7,654 bases of DNA, from positions 1 through 7,654 of the forward strand of contig CAYTAJ010000096.1 of NCBI GenBank assembly GCA_964435725.1. The letters are read 5' to 3'. Source of the DNA: Litorimonas sp964435725 (GTDB lineage: Bacteria > Pseudomonadota > Alphaproteobacteria > Caulobacterales > Maricaulaceae). Positions within the stretch are counted from its first letter, which is position 1. Each line of letters starts with the position of its first letter. Shown in pieces: positions 1-5,410 of this stretch. Below the pieces are notes generated by a model. That model made no database searches, had not been told where the DNA came from, and saw only the letters and a program-made list of their open reading frames with translations. Made by a program: the position numbers and the translations under genes.

Positions 1-713
1 GTATTGGTCAGAGAGACTTCTGCCGTTGGGATGAGGTAATGATCGTCTCCTGCCTTGTATAAATCCTCTGCAAATTTTGGAAGCTGCCCTGTCCCATGAA
101 GCGCTTTATCCCAGACTAAAAAGGGCGGCGTCGTCTCTTCAAACCCCTCGCCTGTCTGCATATCGAGCATCATCGCGGCGAGAGCGCGGTCCAAACGTGA
201 GAGCGCCCCGCTCAAGACCACAAAGCGGCTGCCGCTCATTTTTGCAGCCGTTTCAAAATCCATCAGGCCAAGCGCTTCACCCAGATCAGCGTGATCTTTG
301 GGCGTAAAATCAAACTTGCGAGGCTCACCCCATTTAGACAGTTCGACATTATCGTCCTCGGATTCGCCATTCGGGACATTTTCGAAAGGTAGATTAGGCA
401 AGCTGGCCAGAAGGTTTTCCAACATGGCTTTTTCACTATCGACCTGCGCGCCCATAGCGGCGATGACATTTTTTGCCCCTGCGACTTCGGTCTTAAGGCG
501 TTCTGCTTCTTCCTTATCGCCCTTCGCCATGGCTTGACCGATAAGTTTTGAGCTTTTGTTGCGCGCCGCTTCGGCCTCTTGCACAACCTGTTGGGCTTTA
601 CGGATGAGCTTGTCCTGATCGAGAATTTTTTTAGATTGCGGGTCTAATCCTCGTTTGGCCCATAGAGCGTCATATTGCTCAGGAGTCTCGCGTATCGCTT
701 TGATATCGTGCAT
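1..713 (-). CDS. serS: Seryl-tRNA synthetase, N-terminal part (runs off left edge)
   Basis: Class II aminoacyl-tRNA synthetase that charges serine onto tRNA-Ser in the cytoplasm (EC 6.1.1.11). The 237 visible residues begin MHDIKAIRETPEQYDALWAK, the usual SerRS opening. Residues about 30-100 are Lys/Glu/Ala-rich and form the long antiparallel coiled-coil arm that grips the tRNA long variable arm. The catalytic domain then begins: a motif 1-like segment with its proline (EGFEETTPPFLV, 189-200), the GTGQLPKF element (207-214) and PTAEVSLTN (229-237). The last matches the family's TAEVPLTN with Ser in place of the usual Pro. Motifs 2 and 3 lie beyond the window edge. The ATG at 711-713 is the only start giving the conserved N-terminus; the upstream ribosome-binding site is weak (GGATAA). 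It is divergent from the barrel gene at 885. Identification is secure. Confidence 0.97.
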   Translation of the reverse strand, partial: MHDIKAIRETPEQYDALWAKRGLDPQSKKILDQDKLIRKAQQVVQEAEAARNKSSKLIGQAMAKGDKEEAERLKTEVAGAKNVIAAMGAQVDSEKAMLENLLASLPNLPFENVPNGESEDDNVELSKWGEPRKFDFTPKDHADLGEALGLMDFETAAKMSGSRFVVLSGALSRLDRALAAMMLDMQTGEGFEETTPPFLVWDKALHGTGQLPKFAEDLYKAGDDHYLIPTAEVSLTN

Positions 714-756
714 GGTTTAATTATCCGTCGGTTTCGCGCGCTGCTAAATTCGCTTC

Positions 757-785
757 GCTATAGTCTGTGTCGCCTCATGCGTAAA
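757..785 (-). promoter_or_regulatory. Candidate sigma-70-type promoter for serS
   Basis: Read on the minus strand, TTTACG (780-785) is followed after exactly 17 bases by TATAGC (757-762). These match the -35 TTGACA and -10 TATAAT consensus at 3 and 4 of 6 positions. Transcription would start near 750, giving a leader of about 37 bases before the serS ATG. Position and spacing are right but the boxes are weak, so this is inference. I found no equally good plus-strand promoter for the barrel gene at 885 in this 171-base divergent region. Confidence 0.35.
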
Positions 786-884
786 CCACATGACGAAGGC
801 CTTACATATTTTTCTCATTCATAAAGCATTCACCCTGTTTGTCTAAACGAGGAATTAGGAAATTAACACACAAGGGGTCCTTTC

Positions 885-1604
885 ATGAGACATTTAACAG
901 CATCAGCAATTTTAGCCTTATCTTTGATGGCAGGCACAGCACAGGGGCAGGTTTTCGACGGTTGGGTAGGTGAAGCCTCCCTCGCCGGTTCAAAAACAAC
1001 AGGTAATACTGACACCACCGATATTGGCCTCGCCCTTAAACTTGATAAAGTTGGGGACGTATGGACGCATAAATTCACAGCGGCCGCTGACTTTGGCGAC
1101 GCAAATGGTGAAACCAACAAACAACGCTATGCCTTGGGCTACCAAATTGATCGCCATATCAATGACCGTACCTATGTTTACGGCAATGCCGATTATTTCA
1201 AAGATGATTTCGGCGCTTTCCAAGAAGGATATTTTCTTGGCGCAGGTTTAGGATATAAAGTCTTAGTAGATGAACCCATAACGTGGAATCTTGAAGCCGG
1301 TTTAGGATATCGTAACCAGACAGAACAAGAACCTTCTGCCTTAAGCGTTGATGAACTAGCAGGTCGCCTTTTTTCAGACTTTGACTGGACCTTAAATGAT
1401 AACGTGTCAGCCTATAATGATACGGAAGTTATTTTTGCTGAAAGCAATACAACAATTTGGAATGAAATAGGTCTGACCGCGCAAATTGCCGGCAACCTTG
1501 CTGCGCGCACCTCATTTAGAGTGGATCACAATACGAATGTGGCTGCCGGCCTTGTAAAAACTGACACGATTACACGCGTCGGTATCGTTTACACAATGGA
1601 CTAA
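885..1604 (+). CDS. DUF481 / YdiY-like outer-membrane beta-barrel protein, copy 1
   Basis: A 239-residue exported protein of the DUF481 family (Pfam DUF481; E. coli YdiY is annotated a salt-induced outer membrane protein). Residues 1-21 are a signal peptide with a hydrophobic core (AILALSLMAG) and an A-Q-G cleavage site before Gln22. The mature part alternates polar and hydrophobic residues as amphipathic strands, with the family-typical TGNTDT near residue 40, a central GNADYFKDDFGAF block, repeated GLGY turns, and the C-terminal strand TDTITRVGIVYTMD. It should sit in the outer membrane as a barrel; the substrate is unknown. The start at 885 is supported by AAGGGG (872-877) seven bases upstream. 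The very similar copy 2 follows after 93 bases. The last residue is Asp rather than the aromatic usual in barrel proteins. Family assignment is good, function unknown. Confidence 0.9.
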   Translation: MRHLTASAILALSLMAGTAQGQVFDGWVGEASLAGSKTTGNTDTTDIGLALKLDKVGDVWTHKFTAAADFGDANGETNKQRYALGYQIDRHINDRTYVYGNADYFKDDFGAFQEGYFLGAGLGYKVLVDEPITWNLEAGLGYRNQTEQEPSALSVDELAGRLFSDFDWTLNDNVSAYNDTEVIFAESNTTIWNEIGLTAQIAGNLAARTSFRVDHNTNVAAGLVKTDTITRVGIVYTMD

Positions 1605-1626
1605 AGGTTAGTCTTAATACGTCTAT

Positions 1627-1655
1627 TTAACAACCGTTTACGGCGTATTTACCAT
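1627..1655 (+). promoter_or_regulatory. Candidate promoter for the second barrel gene
   Basis: TTAACA (1627-1632, five of six to TTGACA) is followed after exactly 17 bases by TACCAT (1650-1655, four of six to TATAAT), predicting a start near 1662. It lies in the 93-base gap between the two DUF481 genes, so copy 2 and the genes after it could be transcribed independently of copy 1. Seen as a pattern only; no experimental support. Confidence 0.45.
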
Positions 1656-1667
1656 ATGTGACACATA
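1655..1667. promoter_or_regulatory. Perfect 13-base palindrome, candidate operator
   Basis: TATGTG-A-CACATA is a perfect 6-base inverted repeat around one central base. It starts at the last base of the candidate -10 box and covers the predicted transcription start, the classic place for a repressor site. I do not recognise the half-site as a known regulator's consensus: CRP and FNR sites have wider spacing. No copy was seen upstream of the first barrel gene. Binding is inferred. Confidence 0.4.
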
Positions 1668-1696
1668 ACTTGCGGGAGTAATCTCGCGAGTTTTTT
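1668..1696 (+). terminator. Hairpin plus T-run directly before the copy-2 start codon
   Basis: ACTTGCG (1668-1674) pairs with CGCGAGT (1685-1691), seven pairs including one G-T. An inner AG/CT pair can extend the stem past a two-base GG bulge. A run of T (1691-1696) follows, then C and the ATG at 1698. The shape is that of a small intrinsic terminator for copy 1 or an attenuator for copy 2. The only Shine-Dalgarno-like bases at good spacing (GCGAG, 1686-1690) are inside the 3' arm, so folding would also hide the ribosome site. The stem is short, so terminator strength is uncertain. Confidence 0.45.
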
Positions 1697-1697
1697 C

Positions 1698-2435
1698 ATG
1701 TTTCGATCCCTTTCCCTTATTGGTCTGATTTGGGCCAGTTTTACACTCTCCGCCCAAGCACAATTTGTTGAGGGTCTGACAGGCGAAATTTCCCTTGATG
1801 GCGCAGTGACGACCGGAAACACCGATACATCGAATTTGGGTTTTGGATTAAAGCTGGCAGCGGCCACCGAAAACTGGCGACATTCTTTTAAATCAAACGC
1901 CGTATACGGTCGCGCGAATGGCGCTACGAATAAATCTCGCTATGCTCTCGGCTATCAACTTGATCGTGACATTAACGACCGTCTCTATTTCTTTAGCAAT
2001 GCGGACTATTTCAGCGACGATTTTGGTGCCTTTAAACAAGGTTTGTTTCTCGGGGGTGGATTTGGTTACCAAGTTCTAGAGGAAGAGCCGACCACCTTGC
2101 GCCTCGAAACAGGCTTAGGATATCGCGAACAAAAGGCACGTTTGAAAGATGACCCCTCAGGCTTGGTGTCTCGTACGGAAACAGAACTTGCCGGACGGCT
2201 TTCTTCTGATTTTGATCACACCTTTAATGACAATGTTTCATTTCAAAATGACACGGAGCTTTTATACTCTTCATCAGATACTTTCATTACAAATGAAGCC
2301 GGTATCATATCAAAGTTATGGGAAAACATAAGCTTACGCGCCTCTTTTCGCGTTGAAAATCACAGCAATGTCCCTGAAGGCCGCGAGAAAACAGACACAA
2401 TCAGCCGATTAGGTGTTGTTTATACAATGAAGTAG
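1698..2435 (+). CDS. DUF481 / YdiY-like outer-membrane beta-barrel protein, copy 2
   Basis: A 245-residue paralogue of the preceding gene, about half identical by eye and collinear throughout. It has a 21-residue signal peptide (core LIGLIWASF, cleavage after A-Q-A), the same TTGNTDT block near residue 40, NADYFSDDFGAF, GLGYREQ and a TDTISRLGVVYTMK end. The main difference is about six extra residues in a loop after GLGYREQ (near 2130-2170), most likely a surface or periplasmic turn. It is probably a tandem duplicate that has diverged. The start is chosen because it yields a signal peptide aligned with copy 1; its ribosome-binding site is poor and lies in a hairpin. The phosphatase gene follows after 32 bases, suggesting co-transcription. 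Family sure, function unknown. Confidence 0.9.
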   Translation: MFRSLSLIGLIWASFTLSAQAQFVEGLTGEISLDGAVTTGNTDTSNLGFGLKLAAATENWRHSFKSNAVYGRANGATNKSRYALGYQLDRDINDRLYFFSNADYFSDDFGAFKQGLFLGGGFGYQVLEEEPTTLRLETGLGYREQKARLKDDPSGLVSRTETELAGRLSSDFDHTFNDNVSFQNDTELLYSSSDTFITNEAGIISKLWENISLRASFRVENHSNVPEGREKTDTISRLGVVYTMK

Positions 2436-2467
2436 CGAAGACCTCAGATAGGCGCTATGTTCACAGT

Positions 2468-2971
2468 ATGAGCCAGTCTCCGCTTTACCTAACGCTTATG
2501 CGTCATGCCAAGTCATCTTGGAAGGATGGCACCCTCACCGATCATGAACGCCCTCTCAACAAAAGAGGGCAAAAAGCGGCCACACGCATTGGTGAAGTCC
2601 TTACAGCGCGAGGCTATGCCCCGGACATTATCTGGAGTTCTGACTCTAAACGGACGCGCGAAACGGCTATGCGCCTCATTCGGGCTATTCCGGGTGCGCA
2701 ATCGGTAAATTATAACTCGGATTTCTATCACGCCAGTCCGGATATTGTTATCAAAGCCTGTGAGAGTGTAGAGCCCCCGACCCAAAACTTAATGCTCCTG
2801 GGGCATAATCCCGGATGGAGCGGGCTTTATTACTATATGACACAACAAGAGCATGATTTTTCAACGGCAGCCTGTGCGGTGTTTAAAGCCACTCACCCGC
2901 TTGCTGATGATTGGTTCACGCCTGAAAACTGGAAACTCGTCGATTTGCTTATTCCTCGAGATTTGATGTGA
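2468..2971 (+). CDS. SixA-like histidine phosphatase family protein
   Basis: A 167-residue small member of the histidine phosphatase (phosphoglycerate-mutase-like) superfamily, SixA group (COG2062). All active-site elements are visible: RHAKS with Arg12 and the phospho-accepting His13, the ERPLNKRG segment (28-34), SDSKRTRETA with Arg62 (58-67), and GHNPG with the second His113 (112-116). E. coli SixA removes phosphate from phosphohistidine on Hpt or PTS proteins; the target here is unknown. There is no signal peptide, so it is cytoplasmic. The start at 2468 keeps the first beta strand (LYLTLMRH); a later Met11 would remove it. The Shine-Dalgarno is weak. It lies 32 bases after barrel copy 2 and overlaps the next small gene by four bases, so the three look like an operon. 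Family assignment is firm, substrate open. Confidence 0.93.
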   Translation: MSQSPLYLTLMRHAKSSWKDGTLTDHERPLNKRGQKAATRIGEVLTARGYAPDIIWSSDSKRTRETAMRLIRAIPGAQSVNYNSDFYHASPDIVIKACESVEPPTQNLMLLGHNPGWSGLYYYMTQQEHDFSTAACAVFKATHPLADDWFTPENWKLVDLLIPRDLM

Positions 2972-3144
2972 AGCTCTTAAAGGCCATACTCATTTCTTAT
3001 TGGAACTTTTTGTTCTACCCGCTTCTTTTCATTCTGTTTATTTGGTTATGGATTAAAGGCGCGCATTGGGTGTGGGGGCTCTTGGTTATCCTTGCCATGT
3101 TGATTTTTGATCCGCTTTGGCGGCGTCTGCTTTTTCGAAAATAA
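2968..3144 (+). CDS. Small two-helix membrane protein overlapping the phosphatase stop
   Basis: A 58-residue open frame beginning with GTG at 2968 and ending TAA at 3142-3144. The GTGA junction overlaps the phosphatase stop by four bases, a common arrangement for translational coupling. The product has a short basic start (VKLLK), two very hydrophobic stretches at about 6-28 and 33-48, separated by WIKGAH, and a basic tail (DPLWRRLLFRK), which suggests an inner-membrane hairpin with a cytoplasmic C-terminus. It is rich in Trp, Leu and Phe. No other in-frame ATG or GTG gives both helices. The next hairpin follows after 16 bases, so it would be the last gene of the operon. I do not recognise a family. 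That it is real rests on the overlap and clean membrane topology, not on homology. Confidence 0.65.
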   Translation: MKLLKAILISYWNFLFYPLLFILFIWLWIKGAHWVWGLLVILAMLIFDPLWRRLLFRK

Positions 3145-3155
3145 TCCTTACCACA

Positions 3156-3191
3156 AAGAAAAAGCGCCTCCGACTTATGTCGGGGCGCTTT
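3156..3191 (-). terminator. Strong hairpin with U-tract on the minus-strand transcript
   Basis: AAAGCGCC-T-CCGAC (3161-3174) pairs with GTCGGGGCGCTTT (3179-3191) around a TTAT loop: 13 pairs with one bulged T. Read on the minus strand the stem runs into TTTTTCTTT, a good U-tract; read on the plus strand it runs into TTTAGTAAG, a poor one. It is therefore best as the terminator of minus-strand transcription arriving from 3523, though it may act both ways and lies only 16 bases after the small plus-strand membrane gene. Confidence 0.75.
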
Positions 3192-3200
3192 AGTAAGAAG

Positions 3201-3227
3201 GGAATTTCTTAAGGGGATAAGAATTCC
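3201..3227. repeat. Imperfect inverted repeat (hairpin)
   Basis: GGAATTTCTTA (3201-3211) and TAAGAATTCC (3218-3227) pair over ten positions with one bulged T, leaving the purine-rich loop AGGGGA (CCCC-containing in the opposite RNA). It lies nine bases after the previous hairpin. A second short hairpin, AGGCTC (3234-3239) with GAGCCT (3249-3254), follows. Role unknown; both could structure a 3' untranslated region. Confidence 0.5.
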
Positions 3228-3369
3228 AGCTACAGGCTCAGGGACCGCGAGCCTTAGTAACACCGTAAGTACGCTGCTTATGATTGGGCGGATTGAAACA
3301 TCTTAAAATAATGTTGAAACAATCACGATTTTATAAAAATATAATACACTGTTATGGTGCTTTTTTACG

Positions 3370-3423
3370 TGACAAACCTATGTCGAGGCCGTAAATACAA
3401 ATCATCGACAGTTTATGACAAAC
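3370..3423. repeat. Nested repeats: hairpin flanked by TGACAAAC direct repeats
   Basis: TGACAAAC occurs at 3370-3377 and again at 3416-3423. Between them, TGTCGA (3381-3386) pairs with TCGACA (3405-3410), and after a three-base bulge AAAC (3374-3377) pairs with GTTT (3411-3414), giving a ten-pair bulged stem with an 18-base loop. A third GTCGA follows at 3430-3434. It could be a protein binding site or part of a structured RNA; nothing in the sequence decides. Confidence 0.45.
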
Positions 3424-3472
3424 GTCCACGTCGATATTGATAATTGACTATTTTGTCTTTATCTTAGTTTTG

Positions 3473-3524
3473 TTGGCCCATAAAAATCTGTTCCCACATC
3501 CGGAATTTTATGGGCCAATTTTTT
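3473..3524 (+). terminator. Perfect 13-pair hairpin followed by T6 (plus-strand terminator)
   Basis: TTGGCCCATAAAA (3473-3485) is an exact inverse complement of TTTTATGGGCCAA (3506-3518), with a 20-base loop that can form an inner TTCC/GGAA stem. Six T residues follow on the plus strand (3519-3524), the form of an intrinsic terminator for plus-strand RNA. On the minus strand the bases after the stem are CAAAAC, without a U-tract. The T-run overlaps the stop codon of the minus-strand gene (TTA at 3523-3525), so the same hairpin also begins that message's 3' end and may protect it. Confidence 0.75.
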
Positions 3525-3927
3525 ACCCTAATTTTCCTTTAAAGCTCAGAATTGTGTCTTCTTCGCGCAAGATATACAGCAAGGCCATAGCGGCAATTGT
3601 CGGTATGGCGGCTAAGAACAACATATTAATGTTATCTGACCCAACGATCAGATATGGGGTCGTCATAATTGTTCCGATTGTGTGCAAAATCAGAACCAAC
3701 CCATAGCTGATACGCTTTTTAAAGCCCGTCACAAAAGCAATAAGCAAAAGCATCATAAGAACGCCTGAAATCATACTGAACATTTCTGACGCAGCAAATT
3801 TATAATATTTATTCGAGATATTGTTAATCGCTTCCGGTTTAGCAAAACGAATGAGCTGCCACGGCAGAAGAAAGTAAAAAATCGCGAGACGTGTAAATAG
3901 TAGAACAGCTTTGAGTGAATTCGGCAT
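3523..3927 (-). CDS. Small four-helix membrane protein (DoxX-like in outline)
   Basis: A 134-residue inner-membrane protein with four predicted helices at about 6-23, 50-68, 74-92 and 99-119, and a short charged tail (REEDTILSFKGKLG). The order of features, an early R-x-A-x-F-x-F segment, four helices and a final LYILREEDTILS, recalls small DoxX-like proteins, but I cannot confirm membership and no catalytic residue is evident. The start at 3927 is fixed by an excellent AGGAGG (3933-3938) five bases upstream, the strongest ribosome site in the window. It follows gltX by 90 bases, with an intercistronic hairpin between. Its sequence looks more AT-rich than gltX or nadE. The stop codon lies in the T-run of the adjacent terminator hairpin. 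Real gene likely; function unknown. Confidence 0.8.
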   Translation of the reverse strand: MPNSLKAVLLFTRLAIFYFLLPWQLIRFAKPEAINNISNKYYKFAASEMFSMISGVLMMLLLIAFVTGFKKRISYGLVLILHTIGTIMTTPYLIVGSDNINMLFLAAIPTIAAMALLYILREEDTILSFKGKLG

Positions 3928-3932
3928 ATGCC

Positions 3933-3938
3933 CCTCCT
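3933..3938 (-). promoter_or_regulatory. Strong Shine-Dalgarno of the small membrane protein
   Basis: AGGAGG on the minus strand with five bases to the ATG at 3927. It decides the start and contrasts with the weak sites of gltX, serS and the other genes here, suggesting that this gene, last in the operon, is translated independently and well. Confidence 0.75.
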
Positions 3939-3970
3939 AAAACGATTGGGTGCTCATAAGCATATCTATT

Positions 3971-3999
3971 GCGTACCCCAACACACTATTGGGTCACGC
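3971..3999. repeat. Intercistronic bulged hairpin between gltX and the membrane gene
   Basis: GCGT-ACCC-C-AA (3971-3981) pairs with TT-GGGT-C-ACGC (3989-3999): ten pairs with one bulged base on each side and a seven-base loop. Neither strand has a T-run after it, so it is a poor terminator and more like an mRNA-stabilising or processing hairpin. It would let the two cistrons of one message have different lifetimes. Confidence 0.45.
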
Positions 4000-4017
4000 C
4001 TTCACACGCTTTTGTGA

Positions 4018-5358
4018 TTATCCAGTTTCGCCTTGTAAGCGCAAACGCGCCTTATCAGCGCCCATTAATGCTAAAAGCGGCCCCATCTCTGGGCCATGGT
4101 CACGTCCTGTGAGTGCGCGACGGAGCGGCATAAAAAGCCCTTTCCCTTTGCGGCCTGTCGCCTCTTTCACAGCAGCCAACCAAGGCCCCCATGTGTCGCC
4201 ATCCACTTCCGCCGGAAGCAGCTTAGCCGCTGTTGCGCAGAAGTCTTTGTCCTCATCATCAATGATTCCGGGCGCGGGGGCATAGACAGTCGTTGACCAG
4301 GCGGCCGCGTCAGAGAGTGTTTCGACATTGCCCCGAATAGCCATCCAGAGCGTTTCACCCCCGGCAACCCCCATCTCTTCGAGATGGTCTCTCACTGTGT
4401 CGTAATCAGTTTCGTGCAAAAGACGACCATTGACCAAGAGTAACTCGTCTTCGTCAAAACGCGCGGGCGCGCGGCCGATCTTATCAAAGCTAAACTCTTC
4501 AACCAAAACATCCAAAGACGGACGCGCTTCAATAGGATCAGACGTCCCGATTTTACCCAAAAGAGAACAAATGGCCAAAGGTTCAATAAAACGCTCGCGT
4601 AATTGATCCATCGAAAGTGAGCCTAAACGCTTCGACAGGCCTTTTCCATCGCTACCGACCAAAAGCGGCGTATGAGCAAAACTTGGCAAATGATCAGATA
4701 GCGCGCGGAACACTTCTATCTGCGCGCCGGAATTTGTCACGTGATCTTCGCCGCGAATAACATGGGTAATCTTGGCTTCAATATCGTCAACGACACTTGG
4801 CAAAGTGTAGAGGAATGACCCATCGGCCCGAATGAGGACCGGATCAGAAATAGAAGCCGTATCAATCGTTTGCTCCCCCCGCACGACATCATGCCATGTC
4901 ACAGGATTACCCGAGAGTTTGAACCGCCAATGCGGTTTACGCCCTTCCGCTTCAAGTTTTTCTTTGTCGGCCTCCGCCAACTCTAACGCACCGCGATTAT
5001 AAACAGGCGGTTTGCCCTGAACGCGCTGTAATTTGCGCTGACGGTCAAGCTCTTCCGCTGTCTCATAACAAGGATAAAGCAAACCCGCCTCCTTTAGCTT
5101 TGAGGCTGCCGCCTCATACATTGGGAAACGGTGAGACTGGTTAAAGGTTTCCTGCCATTCCAATCCGAGCCAAGTCAGATCTTCACGAATGCCATTTTCA
5201 TAATCATTGGTGCTGCGCTCCAAATCCGTATCATCAATGCGAAGGATGAACGTGCCGCCCTCTTTTTTGGCAAAGAGCCAGTTCATCAAGGCCGTCCGGA
5301 CATTTCCGACATGGAGTTTCCCGGTTGGGGATGGAGCAAATCTAACACGTACTGACAT
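4018..5358 (-). CDS. gltX: Glutamyl-tRNA synthetase, GltX2-type
   Basis: A 446-residue class I synthetase that joins glutamate to tRNA using ATP (EC 6.1.1.17) in the cytoplasm. The HIGH-type signature is HVGN at 16-19 within PSPTGKLHVGNVRTAL, RIDDTD follows at 40-45, IRGEDHVTN at 201-209, and the KMSKS-type loop is GKGLSKRLG at 238-246. The C-terminal anticodon-binding part includes RKGKGLFMPLRRALTGRDHGP (403-423), complete and of usual length. The SDPVLIRADGSFLYTLPSVV block (171-190) is typical of the second GluRS paralogue found in alphaproteobacteria and Helicobacter. Many such bacteria lack GlnRS and make Gln-tRNA through Glu-tRNA-Gln and GatCAB; whether this copy prefers tRNA-Glu or tRNA-Gln cannot be read here. 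The start gives the conserved MSVRVRFAPSPTG opening; the ribosome site is weak. It is 52 bases after the membrane gene upstream and probably in one operon with nadE. Confidence 0.97.
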   Translation of the reverse strand: MSVRVRFAPSPTGKLHVGNVRTALMNWLFAKKEGGTFILRIDDTDLERSTNDYENGIREDLTWLGLEWQETFNQSHRFPMYEAAASKLKEAGLLYPCYETAEELDRQRKLQRVQGKPPVYNRGALELAEADKEKLEAEGRKPHWRFKLSGNPVTWHDVVRGEQTIDTASISDPVLIRADGSFLYTLPSVVDDIEAKITHVIRGEDHVTNSGAQIEVFRALSDHLPSFAHTPLLVGSDGKGLSKRLGSLSMDQLRERFIEPLAICSLLGKIGTSDPIEARPSLDVLVEEFSFDKIGRAPARFDEDELLLVNGRLLHETDYDTVRDHLEEMGVAGGETLWMAIRGNVETLSDAAAWSTTVYAPAPGIIDDEDKDFCATAAKLLPAEVDGDTWGPWLAAVKEATGRKGKGLFMPLRRALTGRDHGPEMGPLLALMGADKARLRLQGETG

Positions 5359-5410
5359 AAGGTTTCTTATCTACGATTATTTCAAAAAGGAATTGAACTA
5401 TTCTGACATC

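Larger units (their letters stand above)
3145..3522. other. 378-base gap between convergent operons, hairpin-rich, no convincing gene
   Basis: No protein gene can be supported: the frames that cross it have no ribosome site, no family signature and conflict with the hairpins. It holds, left to right, a 13-pair hairpin (3161-3191), a 10-pair imperfect hairpin (3201-3227), a six-pair hairpin (3234-3254), an AT-rich stretch with a TATAAT (3340-3345), a bulged hairpin flanked by direct repeats (3370-3423), and a 13-pair perfect terminator-like hairpin (3473-3524). No tRNA T-loop sequence is present. Confidence 0.7.

Noticed and set aside
1614..1630. CtrA-type TTAA repeat upstream of the second barrel gene
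   Set aside because: The two TTAA elements are nine bases apart, not the seven of the consensus.
3015..3263. 82-residue minus-strand open frame across the convergent gap
   Set aside because: It runs through the 13-pair terminator hairpin and the small membrane gene, and its product is a featureless basic sequence.
3192..3320. 6S RNA, SRP RNA or tRNA in the hairpin-rich gap
   Set aside because: The minus strand has a short stretch (GTCCCTGAGCC) like part of enterobacterial 6S RNA, but the long closing stem and central bubble cannot be formed at the right length. No SRP GGAAG core or tRNA T-loop is present.
3354..3440. 28-codon plus-strand frame starting nine bases after TATAAT, possibly leaderless
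   Set aside because: No ribosome site, a highly basic product without any motif, and the same bases form the repeat/hairpin structure.
3950..4285. 111-residue plus-strand open frame opposite the end of gltX
   Set aside because: Antisense to conserved gltX codons, with no ribosome site, low-complexity Ser/Pro/Ala content and no family signature.
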